Source: a virus
IMG/VR virus record: IMGVR_UViG_3300035698_001917
Span: 1 to 44,811 of that record
Length of the DNA stretch: 44,811 bases
Reading direction: 5' to 3' (one strand)
The stretch's first letter is position 1, and each line of letters begins with the position of its first letter. Below, piece after piece: positions 13,207 through 20,489 of this stretch. Position numbers and translations under genes: made by a program. The notes beneath the pieces are model-generated. The model was not told the origin of the DNA. It did not search any database and saw only the letters and a list, made by a program, of their open reading frames with translations.

Positions 13207-13441
13207 TGCAAAAAGGTTCCGAGTTCCGGCGGTTCCGGCGGAACTGGAACTTATTTTTAGCGCTAAGCCGCTGTTATTGTTAGATATAAAAGTTCCAAGG
13301 TTCCATGAGTTCCGGAGCGCTTTTATGTATATATTTCAACGTGTTAAAAGAAGTTCCACCCCCACCCCCCTAAAGGGGGGGAACCCCAGTTGGGAACTGG
13401 GTACTCCCACCACACGGGACACCTCAGATTTGGAGATCAAA
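13207..13441. other. Candidate replication origin: GTTCC/GGAAC repeat cluster
   Basis: This 235-base gap holds eleven copies of GTTCC or its complement. They start at 13216, 13223, 13232, 13240, 13246, 13292, 13300, 13309, 13353, 13380 and 13393. Seven to nine base steps separate successive direct copies, and GAGTTCCGG occurs twice (13221, 13307). AT-rich stretches lie at 13251-13291 and 13321-13350. Two perfect hairpins follow: CCCCCC-TAAA-GGGGGG (13365-13380) and CCCAGTT-GGG-AACTGGG (13385-13401). Iterons, AT-rich DNA and hairpins next to the primase-helicase gene fit an origin. A regulatory region is the alternative. Confidence 0.5.
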
Positions 13442-13738
13442 ATGGACTACCTCGAACTGAAGAGCAGAATAGAAAAAGCGGAGCGGAAAGGCATCTCGAT
13501 TAGCGCGCACTCGCGCAAAGCGTTGCTGTGGTTAAAGCGGGGTTACGATAAGCGCGCCGACGGTAGGCTGCTTACAACAGGCACAGAAGCTGCAGCTGCT
13601 TACCGACGCGGTCAGTGGGCCGCGTACGATAGAATGCTAAACTGGATTAACGCGCAGGACGACATGTGTCTTGCTTGCAGGAAGGTGCTGCAGAAGCAGC
13701 TTATGGATTACAGACCAACACAGGAGGACCAAAAATGA
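13442..13738 (+). CDS. Hypothetical protein upstream of resolvase
   Basis: A 98-residue basic, helical protein starting MDYLELKSRIEKAERKG. ATG 13442 is chosen because GGAGATCAAA precedes it; the longer frame from 13277 runs through the repeat cluster and lacks a ribosome site. It has two Cys in MCLACRKVL, which could bind metal with a partner. The stop overlaps the resolvase ATG (13735-13738), so the two are translated together. No family recognised. Confidence 0.65.
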   Translation: MDYLELKSRIEKAERKGISISAHSRKALLWLKRGYDKRADGRLLTTGTEAAAAYRRGQWAAYDRMLNWINAQDDMCLACRKVLQKQLMDYRPTQEDQK

Positions 13739-14199
13739 TCACCATTGGAATTGATTGCGGCCAGACCGGCGGCGTAGCCATCTTGAAGGACGGCGCGTTC
13801 GTCGCTGGCCTGCGGATGCCGATCATCAAACGTGGCAAGTGGAAGCACGTCGACATCCGCGCGCTGCTGCAGTGGGGCGGCACCGCAGCGGTTAGCGAGG
13901 GCCCCCTCACGTTTGTGATCGAGAGCGTTCACGCCATGCCCGCGCAGGGTGTGAGCAGCTCGTTCGCCTTCGGCAGGGCGACCGGTGCAGCTGAGGCGTG
14001 GGCGATGGCGTACGGCGTGCCCGTCGAGTGGGTCACCTCTTCGAAGTGGAAGAAATCCATGGGGCTGTCATCCAGCAAGCAGGCCAGCATGGACGCGTGC
14101 AAGCTGCACTTCGGTGAAAACGAGCTGTGGAACGTCAAGGCCAACGATGGGATTGCGGAAGCTGCCCTGATCGCGTTATGGTGGCAGCGACAAAAGTGA
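13735..14199 (+). CDS. RuvC-like Holliday junction resolvase
   Basis: A 154-residue RNase H-fold nuclease. The first acidic residue lies in TIGIDCGQTGG (D7), the second in FVIESVHAMP (E63), and the C-terminal pair in NDGIAEAALIA (D138, E142). The length and the KQASMDACK segment agree with RuvC-like phage resolvases, which cut branched DNA made during replication and recombination before packaging. The start at 13735 follows AGGAGG and overlaps the preceding stop. It stands between the replication genes and the terminase genes. Confidence 0.88.
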   Translation: MITIGIDCGQTGGVAILKDGAFVAGLRMPIIKRGKWKHVDIRALLQWGGTAAVSEGPLTFVIESVHAMPAQGVSSSFAFGRATGAAEAWAMAYGVPVEWVTSSKWKKSMGLSSSKQASMDACKLHFGENELWNVKANDGIAEAALIALWWQRQK

Positions 14200-14221
14200 T
14201 GAAATCAGCAGGAGATCAACC

Positions 14222-14446
14222 ATGCAGCACCTAACCACGCCCCAGTACACCGCCTTATCCAAGTGGAGATGCGGTAGGCAGAAGAACAGCTACGCCTTAC
14301 GTGTCCGTGAGGATGTGTACACCCGACTACTCGGGTTTGGTTACGTTAGTTGGTCCAGCTGGCTGCAGAGCCGCATCACGGCAGAGGGGCGCACAGCACT
14401 TGTCGCCTACGAGACCAAGCATAACATACCAGTAGGTGGCGCATGA
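14222..14446 (+). CDS. Hypothetical protein before terminase
   Basis: A 74-residue basic protein (MQHLTTPQYTALSKWRCG). Its middle, SYALRVREDVYTRLLGFGYV, resembles a strand-helix unit, so a ribbon-helix-helix-like fold is conceivable. The start follows CAGGAGATCAACC. The end overlaps the small terminase start by four bases. It is the last gene rightwards that uses the GGAGATCA leader shared by the early and replication genes. Function unknown. Confidence 0.6.
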   Translation: MQHLTTPQYTALSKWRCGRQKNSYALRVREDVYTRLLGFGYVSWSSWLQSRITAEGRTALVAYETKHNIPVGGA

Positions 14447-14820
14447 CCAAGGAACCACGGGCACATCTGTTCAAGAAGGGCGCACCGTCTCCCAACCCAT
14501 TGGGGCGACCCAAGGGGCTGAAGGATAAGATCACGGTTGATCTCAAGCGCATGATGGAAGCTGCGCTCGAGAAGGCAGGCGAGAACGTCCAGAAGAAGCG
14601 GCGCAGCCTCAAGGATCTCGAGGCGGGCACCGCGTACCTGACGGACATCGCCGAGAAGCGGCCAGAGCTTTTCATGGCGTTGCTCAAGCAGATGATGCCT
14701 GCGACGCTGGACATCAACGCGACCGTGATGAACGGCCAGATGGTCGACGTGCTTGCGGCGCGCCGGATCCAGCTTTCCGAGCTGCGCAATATCACCCCCG
14801 AGGAGGACGACGATGAATAA
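14443..14820 (+). CDS. terS: Terminase small subunit (DUF5681-like)
   Basis: A 125-residue protein beginning with a basic, Pro/Gly-rich segment (FKKGAPSPNPLGRPKGLKD), the signature of the DUF5681-type proteins found next to large terminases. Helices with KRMMEAALEKAGENVQKKR follow, then an acidic tail (EEDDDE). Small terminases recognise the packaging site and load the motor. Gene order supports the call: the large subunit follows after one small gene. The start overlaps the preceding stop (ATGA). The family call is from pattern memory. Confidence 0.75.
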   Translation: MTKEPRAHLFKKGAPSPNPLGRPKGLKDKITVDLKRMMEAALEKAGENVQKKRRSLKDLEAGTAYLTDIAEKRPELFMALLKQMMPATLDINATVMNGQMVDVLAARRIQLSELRNITPEEDDDE

Positions 14821-14992
14821 ACCGCACGTATGGCGGACGCCACCTGCCGGTCAAGGCAACAGCAGCGAGCGCATGTGTGCGTCGTGCGGTGCCCGTCGGT
14901 CGGTCGTTGGGCAGGACGGCCAATGCCTCGGCCAGCACAGCGCAGCTGTCGCGAACAACACGCATGAATATGATCCAATGGACGGTGGGTAA
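14813..14992 (+). CDS. Small zinc-finger-like protein between terminase genes
   Basis: A 59-residue ORF starting at ATG 14813 behind GAGGAGGAC. It overlaps the end of the small terminase by 8 bp and ends three bases before the large terminase ATG. It contains CASCGARR and a later QCLGQH, a CxxC...CxxxH set that could hold one zinc. The tight fit between two packaging genes supports it as real. Its role is unknown; a packaging accessory is possible. Confidence 0.6.
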   Translation: MNKPHVWRTPPAGQGNSSERMCASCGARRSVVGQDGQCLGQHSAAVANNTHEYDPMDGG

Positions 14993-14995
14993 GCC

Positions 14996-16477
14996 ATGGC
15001 CACTGCCGATGTACAGCTCGAGCTGGTCCATGAGATAGCGCAGTTCTACGATGACCCGCTGGGTCACGTGCTGTTCAGCTACCCGTGGGGCACCGGACCG
15101 CTGGCGGGCAGGGCTGGGCCACAGCAATGGCAGCGCGACTACCTCGAGGAGGTGGGCCGAGAGGTCAAGAAGCGCGGCTTCAATGGCGTCGACGCAGTGG
15201 ATCCGCTGCAGATGAGCACAAGCAGCGGCCACGGGATTGGCAAGTCGGCGCTGGTTGCGTGGATCGTTCGCTGGATCATGGACACCCGACCGTACGCAAA
15301 AGGCATCGTGACGGCCAACACCGTGCCCCAGCTGCGCACCAAGACGTGGGCCGAGCTGGCCAAGTGGCACAACATGGGCATCACGCGAGAATGGTGGGAG
15401 ATCACCAGCGGCCAGCTGCTCCAGTATTACCACAAGGAACACAAGGCCGAGTGGCGCTGCGACGGGCAGACGGCCAAGGAGGAGAACAGCGAGAGCTTCG
15501 CCGGACTTCACGCTGCCAACAGCACGCCGTTCTACATTTTCGATGAGGCTGCCGGTATCCCCGACAAGATCTACGAGGTGCGCCAAGGTGGTTTGACTGA
15601 CGGCGAGCCGATGGTGTTCGACTTCGGCAACCCGACGCGTAACACGGGCCGCTTCTTCCAGAACATGGAAGGCCGGTTCCGGCATCGCTTCATCCGCAGG
15701 CACATCGACAGCAGCACAGTGGAGCAAACCAACAAGGCGCTGTTCAAGGAATGGCTCGAGGATTACGGATACGACAGCGACTTTTACAAAGTGCGTGTGC
15801 GTGGCCTGTTCCCCGACGCTGGCTCGCTGCAGCTGATCCCGATGAGCTCGTACACCAGCAACGTGAACTACGACGTGGTGGTTGGCCCGCAGGATCCGCT
15901 GATCATGGGCGCGGACGTTGCCCGCTTTGGCGACGACAGCAGCGTGATATGGCTGCGGCAGGGCAGAGACGCCGAGAGCCAGAACGATTGGAGCAAGCAG
16001 ATCTTTCCGAAGCTGGACACAATGCAGTTTGCAGCGCGCATCGCTGAGATCGCACACCAAAAGCGACCTGACGCCATCCTGATCGACGGCGGTGGTGTTG
16101 GCGGTGGTGTGGTCGACCGGTGCAGGCAGCTGGGCCTCGACGTCATCGAGGTGAATTTTGGTGGCAAGGCAACCCAATCAGGCATGGCCAACATGAGGGC
16201 ACAGATGTGGGCCAACCTGCGCGACGCGCTGGCAATTGGGGTACGACTGCCTGACATGGATGACCTGCGCACTGACCTGACCAGCGTCGAATACGGGTTC
16301 AACGCCAAGAACGATCTGCAGCTCGAGACCAAAGAAAACATGAAGAAGCGCGGGCTATCCAGCCCTGACCTTGCGGACGCGCTGGCGTTGACATACGCTT
16401 TGCCTGTCCACCCGAAACGACAAGGGTTCGACGGCCTACAGGAAGCCGCTGGTGGCGAGTACAACCCGTTTGAGTAG
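14996..16477 (+). CDS. terL: Terminase large subunit
   Basis: A 493-residue packaging motor and nuclease. The ATPase domain shows Walker A GHGIGKS (K83) and Walker B FYIFDEA (D183, E184). The RNase H-fold nuclease has GADVARFGDD (D307) and ILIDGGGVGGG, and a final acidic site in SPDLADALALTYA. Its N-terminal segment (FYDDPLGHVLFSYPWG) is typical of terminases of BPP-1-like and related phages. It cuts concatemeric DNA and pumps it into the prohead through the portal. The length is normal, and no frameshift is seen. Confidence 0.95.
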   Translation: MATADVQLELVHEIAQFYDDPLGHVLFSYPWGTGPLAGRAGPQQWQRDYLEEVGREVKKRGFNGVDAVDPLQMSTSSGHGIGKSALVAWIVRWIMDTRPYAKGIVTANTVPQLRTKTWAELAKWHNMGITREWWEITSGQLLQYYHKEHKAEWRCDGQTAKEENSESFAGLHAANSTPFYIFDEAAGIPDKIYEVRQGGLTDGEPMVFDFGNPTRNTGRFFQNMEGRFRHRFIRRHIDSSTVEQTNKALFKEWLEDYGYDSDFYKVRVRGLFPDAGSLQLIPMSSYTSNVNYDVVVGPQDPLIMGADVARFGDDSSVIWLRQGRDAESQNDWSKQIFPKLDTMQFAARIAEIAHQKRPDAILIDGGGVGGGVVDRCRQLGLDVIEVNFGGKATQSGMANMRAQMWANLRDALAIGVRLPDMDDLRTDLTSVEYGFNAKNDLQLETKENMKKRGLSSPDLADALALTYALPVHPKRQGFDGLQEAAGGEYNPFE

Positions 16478-16486
16478 GATAGCACC

Positions 16487-16732
16487 ATGAAGGTTGACGA
16501 ACTGAAGGCTGCGTGCCTATCCACAAACGAGCTGACCGGCGCAGCCCGCACCCGCATCTACCTGACCGTACGGCGTAAGACGCTGCCAAGAGGCGTTACG
16601 ATCAGCATAGCGCCACGCAGTGGACCTCGGGGTCAGCTGTGCGTCGTCAACGAGCGCGACGCAGGCGGCTACGACTGCACCGCCGTGTTCAGCGCACCGG
16701 CGGTACTTAAGTACCTTGAAGCAAACGGATAG
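16487..16732 (+). CDS. Hypothetical protein
   Basis: An 81-residue basic protein starting MKVDELKAACLSTNELTG, with TAGGATAGCACC upstream. The core, RIYLTVRRKTLPRGVTISI, then GQLCVVNERDAGGYDCTAVF, suggests a small beta-rich fold. The last helix reads APAVLKYLEANG. Genes of this kind commonly lie between the terminase and the portal in this type of phage. No function can be given. Confidence 0.65.
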   Translation: MKVDELKAACLSTNELTGAARTRIYLTVRRKTLPRGVTISIAPRSGPRGQLCVVNERDAGGYDCTAVFSAPAVLKYLEANG

Positions 16733-16741
16733 GATATTACC

Positions 16742-16900
16742 ATGGGCACACGTGACCCGAAGAAAACACTGACAGCGCAGCGGCCCATGGGTGGGTATGA
16801 GACCAAAAAGGATAAGCCAGATGAAGCGGAAAACCATACTGAAGTGCAGGACAGCCCTGTCGCACATGTCGGCATTCGTACCTCCCGATCGGGAAGTTGA
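16742..16900 (+). CDS. Short hypothetical ORF overlapping the next gene
   Basis: A 52-residue hydrophilic ORF starting MGTRDPKKTLTAQRPMGG behind AGGATATTACC. The ribosome site matches the style of the previous gene (AGGATA...CC ATG) and supports translation. The product looks disordered. Its last 80 bases are shared, in another frame, with the gene starting at 16821. Either both are translated, which would be an overlapping pair, or this ORF is only a leader for the second. Confidence 0.5.
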   Translation: MGTRDPKKTLTAQRPMGGYETKKDKPDEAENHTEVQDSPVAHVGIRTSRSGS

Positions 16901-17057
16901 CGCACTCGATGTGATCTACACCAAGTTGATGCTGGGTGGTAAAGCGATCAAGCGCGTGGGTGAGGGCACTGCTCGGAAGCAGGCGCGCGAGTACGCAGAG
17001 CGACAACGCAAAGCAGCGCTGCGAAATGCCGTGGACGCAGGCGTAGTTTTCAAGTAG
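16821..17057 (+). CDS. Hypothetical basic protein
   Basis: A 78-residue protein counted from ATG 16821 (MKRKTILKCRTALS), which has AAGGAT at a good distance; the upstream ATG 16791 has no such site. The C-terminal half is a strongly basic helix (ARKQAREYAERQRKAALRN). It overlaps the preceding short ORF in a different frame. No family recognised. Its place before the portal suggests a minor role in head assembly or DNA binding. Confidence 0.6.
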   Translation: MKRKTILKCRTALSHMSAFVPPDREVDALDVIYTKLMLGGKAIKRVGEGTARKQAREYAERQRKAALRNAVDAGVVFK

Positions 17058-17068
17058 GTTTCGGCAGT

Positions 17069-17440
17069 ATGAATGGCTTGATTGTTTTCTCTGGTGACAA
17101 TGCGCACCCCCTGTCTGCGATGTTGCGTCCGTCGTGTCGGCACGTGTGGTGCGCAATCAGAGATCGAAACGGCATATGGATCGAGACCGACATGACGGTC
17201 AACGGCATAACCGTATCAGCAATCGACGAGGGATTTGACCTCAAGATGTATTACCAGCAGGCCGGTCTCGAGGCATGGTCGGTTGACGCCCAGCCTGCAG
17301 CGCGCAGCCTGCTGCCGTTTTCGTTGAACAACTGCGTATCGCTCACCAAGAGCTTAATCGGCATACGCTGCTCCGCCATCACCCCGTATCAACTGAGGTC
17401 GTACCTCGCACGAAAGGACGCAACATGCGCATCAACTTGA
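17069..17440 (+). CDS. Hypothetical protein with possible papain-like Cys motif
   Basis: A 123-residue protein of a type I recall just upstream of portal genes in BPP-1-like phages. It has RHVWCAIRDRNGIWIETDM, then near the end NNCVSLTKSLIGIRC followed by TPYQLRSYLARK. The sequence C-V-S/T..K.L.GI with a distant His resembles the Cys and His of NlpC/papain-like folds, but the order here (His first) is unusual and catalysis is unproved. It overlaps the next gene by 16 bp. Confidence 0.55.
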   Translation: MNGLIVFSGDNAHPLSAMLRPSCRHVWCAIRDRNGIWIETDMTVNGITVSAIDEGFDLKMYYQQAGLEAWSVDAQPAARSLLPFSLNNCVSLTKSLIGIRCSAITPYQLRSYLARKDATCAST

Positions 17441-17670
17441 CTTTCGCAGGCTTCGGCGGCGGTTCATCCGCAGCAGCGCCACCCCCACCACCCGCAGCCG
17501 CGCCTGCCCCGCCTGCGCCGCCCACCGCACCGACAACTGCGCGACCTTCGCGCGCCATGGCTGGCGGTGGTCAGGCCACGCCTGCCAACGTACGCAACAG
17601 CGGAGGTGCCCGAGGCACCAGCACAATGGGTAGCGTATCGCGCGCCTTGAAATCATTGACAGGTCAATAA
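17425..17670 (+). CDS. Pro/Ala-rich small virion-associated protein
   Basis: An 81-residue protein. After a short start (MRINLTFAGFGGGSS) comes a Pro/Ala run (PPPPPAAAPAPPAPP), then a Gly/Ser/Arg-rich end (GGARGTSTMGSVSRALKS). It is preceded by AAAGGAC and ends one base before the portal ATG. Low-complexity proteins of this kind regularly precede the portal gene in BPP-1-type phages. The function is unknown; the sequence is probably disordered until bound to a partner. Confidence 0.6.
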   Translation: MRINLTFAGFGGGSSAAAPPPPPAAAPAPPAPPTAPTTARPSRAMAGGGQATPANVRNSGGARGTSTMGSVSRALKSLTGQ

Positions 17671-17671
17671 C

Positions 17672-19432
17672 ATGGTAGTCAGCACCCCAGAGAACCTTGG
17701 CGGCTCGTCACTGCGCGGTAAGCAGGGCGCTGCATACAAGCGGTTTCTCCAGCTCGAGACAGATCGATCCAGCTGGCGTGGCCAGTGGCAAGAGATCACC
17801 GACTACCTGCTGCCTCGTCGCGGCCGGTATTTGATGGAGAGCCAGAGCACCAAGGGCCGTAAGCGTAACAGCAAGATCATCGACAACAGCGCGGGCCAAG
17901 CCCTGCGCACGATGACCGCGGGCATGATGTCGGGGCTTACCAGCCCTGCACGGCCGTGGTTCCGACTGATGACCGAAGACGATGGCATGATGGAGGCCGA
18001 GGGCGTCAAGCGTTACCTCGGTGATGTGGAGCAGATCCTGCGCCGCATGCTGTCAGCGTCGAACTTCTACAGCGCAGCATCCACAGTGTACTTTGAGCTG
18101 GGCGCGTTCGGTACTGCACCGGTCATGCGCCGTAAGCATCCACAGCTGCACGTGCACTACCGCAACTTCACCGCCGGTGAGTACGTGATCGCGGAGAACG
18201 AGTACGGCCAAGTCGACACGTTGGGCCGTGAGTTCACCATGACGGTCTCACAGACCGTCGAGGAGTTTGTCTGGGACAACGATCGTGAGAAGTTTGACTG
18301 GGACAAGGTCAGCCGCACAACCAAGACCTTGTGGGACCAGCAGAACTACGACGCTGCCGTGCCCACGGTGCACATGATCCAGCCCCGTCGCCAGAAGGAG
18401 CGTGACCTGTCCAAGATGGACGGCATGAACCGGCCCTTTGCAGATATGTATTTTGAGAAGGGTGCTGACCGCGACGTCCTGCTGAAGGAGGATGGCTACT
18501 TCCGGTTCCCCGTTTTCTGCCCACGTTGGGATGTGCTTGCGGGCGATGTGTACGGCCACAGCCCAGCAATGGAAACGCTTGGTGACATCAAGCAGCTGCA
18601 ACATGAGCAGCGGCGCAAGGCGCAGGCCATCGACAAAATGGTCAACCCACCGATGCGCGCGAGCATGTCATTGAAGGGCAAACCTACAACAGTGTTGCCC
18701 GGAGGCAACACTTATGTGGACCCCATGAACGGCGACGCAGGCTTCGCCCCGCTGTACCAGATCCAGCCCCGTATCAACGAGCTGATGATGGACATCCAAG
18801 AGGTGCAAGGCCGCATTCAACGCGGCTTCTATGCCGACCTGTTTGCCATGATGATCAACAGCGACCGTCGCCAGATGACAGCAACCGAAGTGGCCGAACG
18901 CCATGAGGAGAAGCTGGTGCTGCTCGGCCCTGTGCTCCAGCGGCTCAACAGCGAGTTTCTGGATCCGATGATCGAGGACGCATTCCTTGTGGCCAGCGAA
19001 CGCGGCCTGTTACCGGATCCACCCGAGGCGCTGCAAGGTCAGCAGATCCGCGTCAAGTACGTCAGCCTGCTCGCTCAGGCACAGGAAGCTGCCAGCGCAT
19101 CGTCCATGGAACGTACAATGGCGTTCGCAGGCAACCTGACCGGTGTGGCCCCCGACATCCTCGACAACTTCGACATGGATTACGCTGCGCGCGAGTATGC
19201 AGACATCATGGGCACGTCGCCCAACTTGGTTCGTGACACCGTCGTTCGCGACAAAATACGTGCTGATCGTCAAGAAGCACAGCAACAACAGCAGCAGCAG
19301 GAGCAGGCAGCGCAAGCAGCCCAGACCGGCGTGCAGGGTGCGCAAGCCGCCAAGCTCCTCAGCGAGACTGACAGCCAGAAACCCAACGCGCTGACCGAGT
19401 TGTTGCAGAGAGGACAGAGCCGTGGCGTCTGA
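17672..19432 (+). CDS. Portal (head-to-tail connector) protein
   Basis: A 586-residue protein of the Bbp21/Head-tail_con type of podovirus portals. The N-terminus has the typical RSSWRGQWQEITDYLLPRRG segment, then IIDNSAGQALRTMTAGMMSG, SPARPWFRL, and later YGHSPAMETLGDIKQLQ. The C-terminus ends in a Gln-rich helix (RQEAQQQQQQQEQ). Twelve copies should form the ring at one capsid vertex through which DNA is packed and ejected. Its last 11 bases overlap the next gene. Confidence 0.95.
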   Translation: MVVSTPENLGGSSLRGKQGAAYKRFLQLETDRSSWRGQWQEITDYLLPRRGRYLMESQSTKGRKRNSKIIDNSAGQALRTMTAGMMSGLTSPARPWFRLMTEDDGMMEAEGVKRYLGDVEQILRRMLSASNFYSAASTVYFELGAFGTAPVMRRKHPQLHVHYRNFTAGEYVIAENEYGQVDTLGREFTMTVSQTVEEFVWDNDREKFDWDKVSRTTKTLWDQQNYDAAVPTVHMIQPRRQKERDLSKMDGMNRPFADMYFEKGADRDVLLKEDGYFRFPVFCPRWDVLAGDVYGHSPAMETLGDIKQLQHEQRRKAQAIDKMVNPPMRASMSLKGKPTTVLPGGNTYVDPMNGDAGFAPLYQIQPRINELMMDIQEVQGRIQRGFYADLFAMMINSDRRQMTATEVAERHEEKLVLLGPVLQRLNSEFLDPMIEDAFLVASERGLLPDPPEALQGQQIRVKYVSLLAQAQEAASASSMERTMAFAGNLTGVAPDILDNFDMDYAAREYADIMGTSPNLVRDTVVRDKIRADRQEAQQQQQQQEQAAQAAQTGVQGAQAAKLLSETDSQKPNALTELLQRGQSRGV

Positions 19433-19763
19433 AACCCGTAGAAAATCACTCAAGATCCCGAAGCAGGTTGTCTATGACAGCAGCGATCCTGACCAGATAC
19501 AGCGCGCTACCGACCTCGACAAGGATCGCGACCGCGATCTGACCGAGATCATGAAGCTGCCTCGAGGGCGGCGCTGGATGTACGACCTGATCTACCGCGA
19601 TTGCCACGTGAGCAGCATCAGCCACTACCCAAACGACACCCACACCACAGCGTATAACGAAGGCGCGCGCGCGGTGGGGAACAAGGTGCTGGAAGAGTTA
19701 CGCACCAATCACTTCAGCGCCTTTTTAACAATGTTGGAAGAGCATCATGACCCAGTCGAATGA
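19422..19763 (+). CDS. Bbp19-like small virion-region protein
   Basis: A 113-residue protein read from GTG 19422, which overlaps the portal end. The middle shows the pattern I associate with Bbp19-like proteins: LPRGRRWMYDLIYRDCHVSS, then NEGARAVGNKVLEEL and a Met-Glu-Glu end. Members lie between portal and scaffold in BPP-1-type phages; their exact role is not known to me. It overlaps the scaffold start by 17 bp, which supports coupled translation. Confidence 0.7.
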   Translation: MASETRRKSLKIPKQVVYDSSDPDQIQRATDLDKDRDRDLTEIMKLPRGRRWMYDLIYRDCHVSSISHYPNDTHTTAYNEGARAVGNKVLEELRTNHFSAFLTMLEEHHDPVE

Positions 19764-20463
19764 CATTACAGCCGCGGCACCCGCCGTAGGTGACGCACCT
19801 GCAGTCGTCGCAACGCCTCCCACGGCAGACGCGCAGCAATCACCGGCAGGGGATCCGTCCGCCCCTGCTGGTGGTGACATACTTGACACACCCCCTGCGG
19901 GTGATGCACAAGTAAAACCAGATGGAGACGTGCTGGCGGATGCCGACGGCTCTACCGATGAAGGGGTGCCAGACAGCTACACCTTCGAAGCGCCTGACGG
20001 TCTCACGATTGATCAGGCGGCGCTCGACGGCGCAATGGCAGTGGCGAAAGAGGCTGGGTTAACCCAAGCTCAATTTGATGCCATGGCCACTTACGACCTA
20101 GAGCGTACGCAGGCAGCAGGAGAAAGTGCTGTCGGTGATTGGAACAAGCGGGTTGATGGGTGGCGTGAAGCCGCTCGGACCGACAAAGACTTTGGTGGCG
20201 AAAGCTACAATGCGAATGTCAAAGAGGTCGTAAGACTGATCGACACATTCGGTGACGCGGACCTCAAGGCCCTCGTCAAGTCCCCGTCGGCAGACAACCC
20301 AGACGGTCTGGCAATCGGCAACAATCCTGCATTCCTACGTTTCTTACACCGCATCGGTAAAACGGTACAGGGCGAACCTGATTTGTTGCAAGGCGATGCA
20401 GCACAGACGGGAGCCAGTGACGCAGCAAGATTGCAGAAAATGTACCCATCGATGTTCAAATGA
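19747..20463 (+). CDS. Capsid scaffolding protein
   Basis: A 238-residue acidic protein directly before the major capsid gene. The first 80 residues are Ala/Pro/Asp-rich and disordered. A helical region follows (LDGAMAVAKEAGLTQAQFD, then KEVVRLIDTFGDADLKALV), with GNNPAFLRFLHRIGK near the end, a segment common in podovirus scaffolds. It would fill the prohead and leave before packaging. The call rests on position, composition and the C-terminal motif. Confidence 0.8.
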   Translation: MTQSNDITAAAPAVGDAPAVVATPPTADAQQSPAGDPSAPAGGDILDTPPAGDAQVKPDGDVLADADGSTDEGVPDSYTFEAPDGLTIDQAALDGAMAVAKEAGLTQAQFDAMATYDLERTQAAGESAVGDWNKRVDGWREAARTDKDFGGESYNANVKEVVRLIDTFGDADLKALVKSPSADNPDGLAIGNNPAFLRFLHRIGKTVQGEPDLLQGDAAQTGASDAARLQKMYPSMFK

Positions 20464-20489
20464 AGTGCACAACAATGGAGGGCCTTTGA

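Noticed and set aside
13216-13313. LexA/SOS box reading of the GTTCC repeats
   Set aside because: Alphaproteobacterial LexA sites are GTTC-N7-GTTC (11-base step); the steps here are 7, 8, 9 and 16.
13277-13441. N-terminal extension of the 98-codon gene through the GTTCC cluster
   Set aside because: It translates repeats and hairpins, lacks a ribosome site, and the ATG at 13442 has GGAGATCA in place.
13939-13953. GTGAGCAGCTCGT, operator-like sequence in the resolvase gene
   Set aside because: Two mismatches in one arm, no promoter elements and no second site.
14792-16177. Minus-strand open frame of 461 codons opposite the large terminase
   Set aside because: It is a His/Val/Ala-rich shadow with no ribosome site; terminase motifs are intact on the plus strand.
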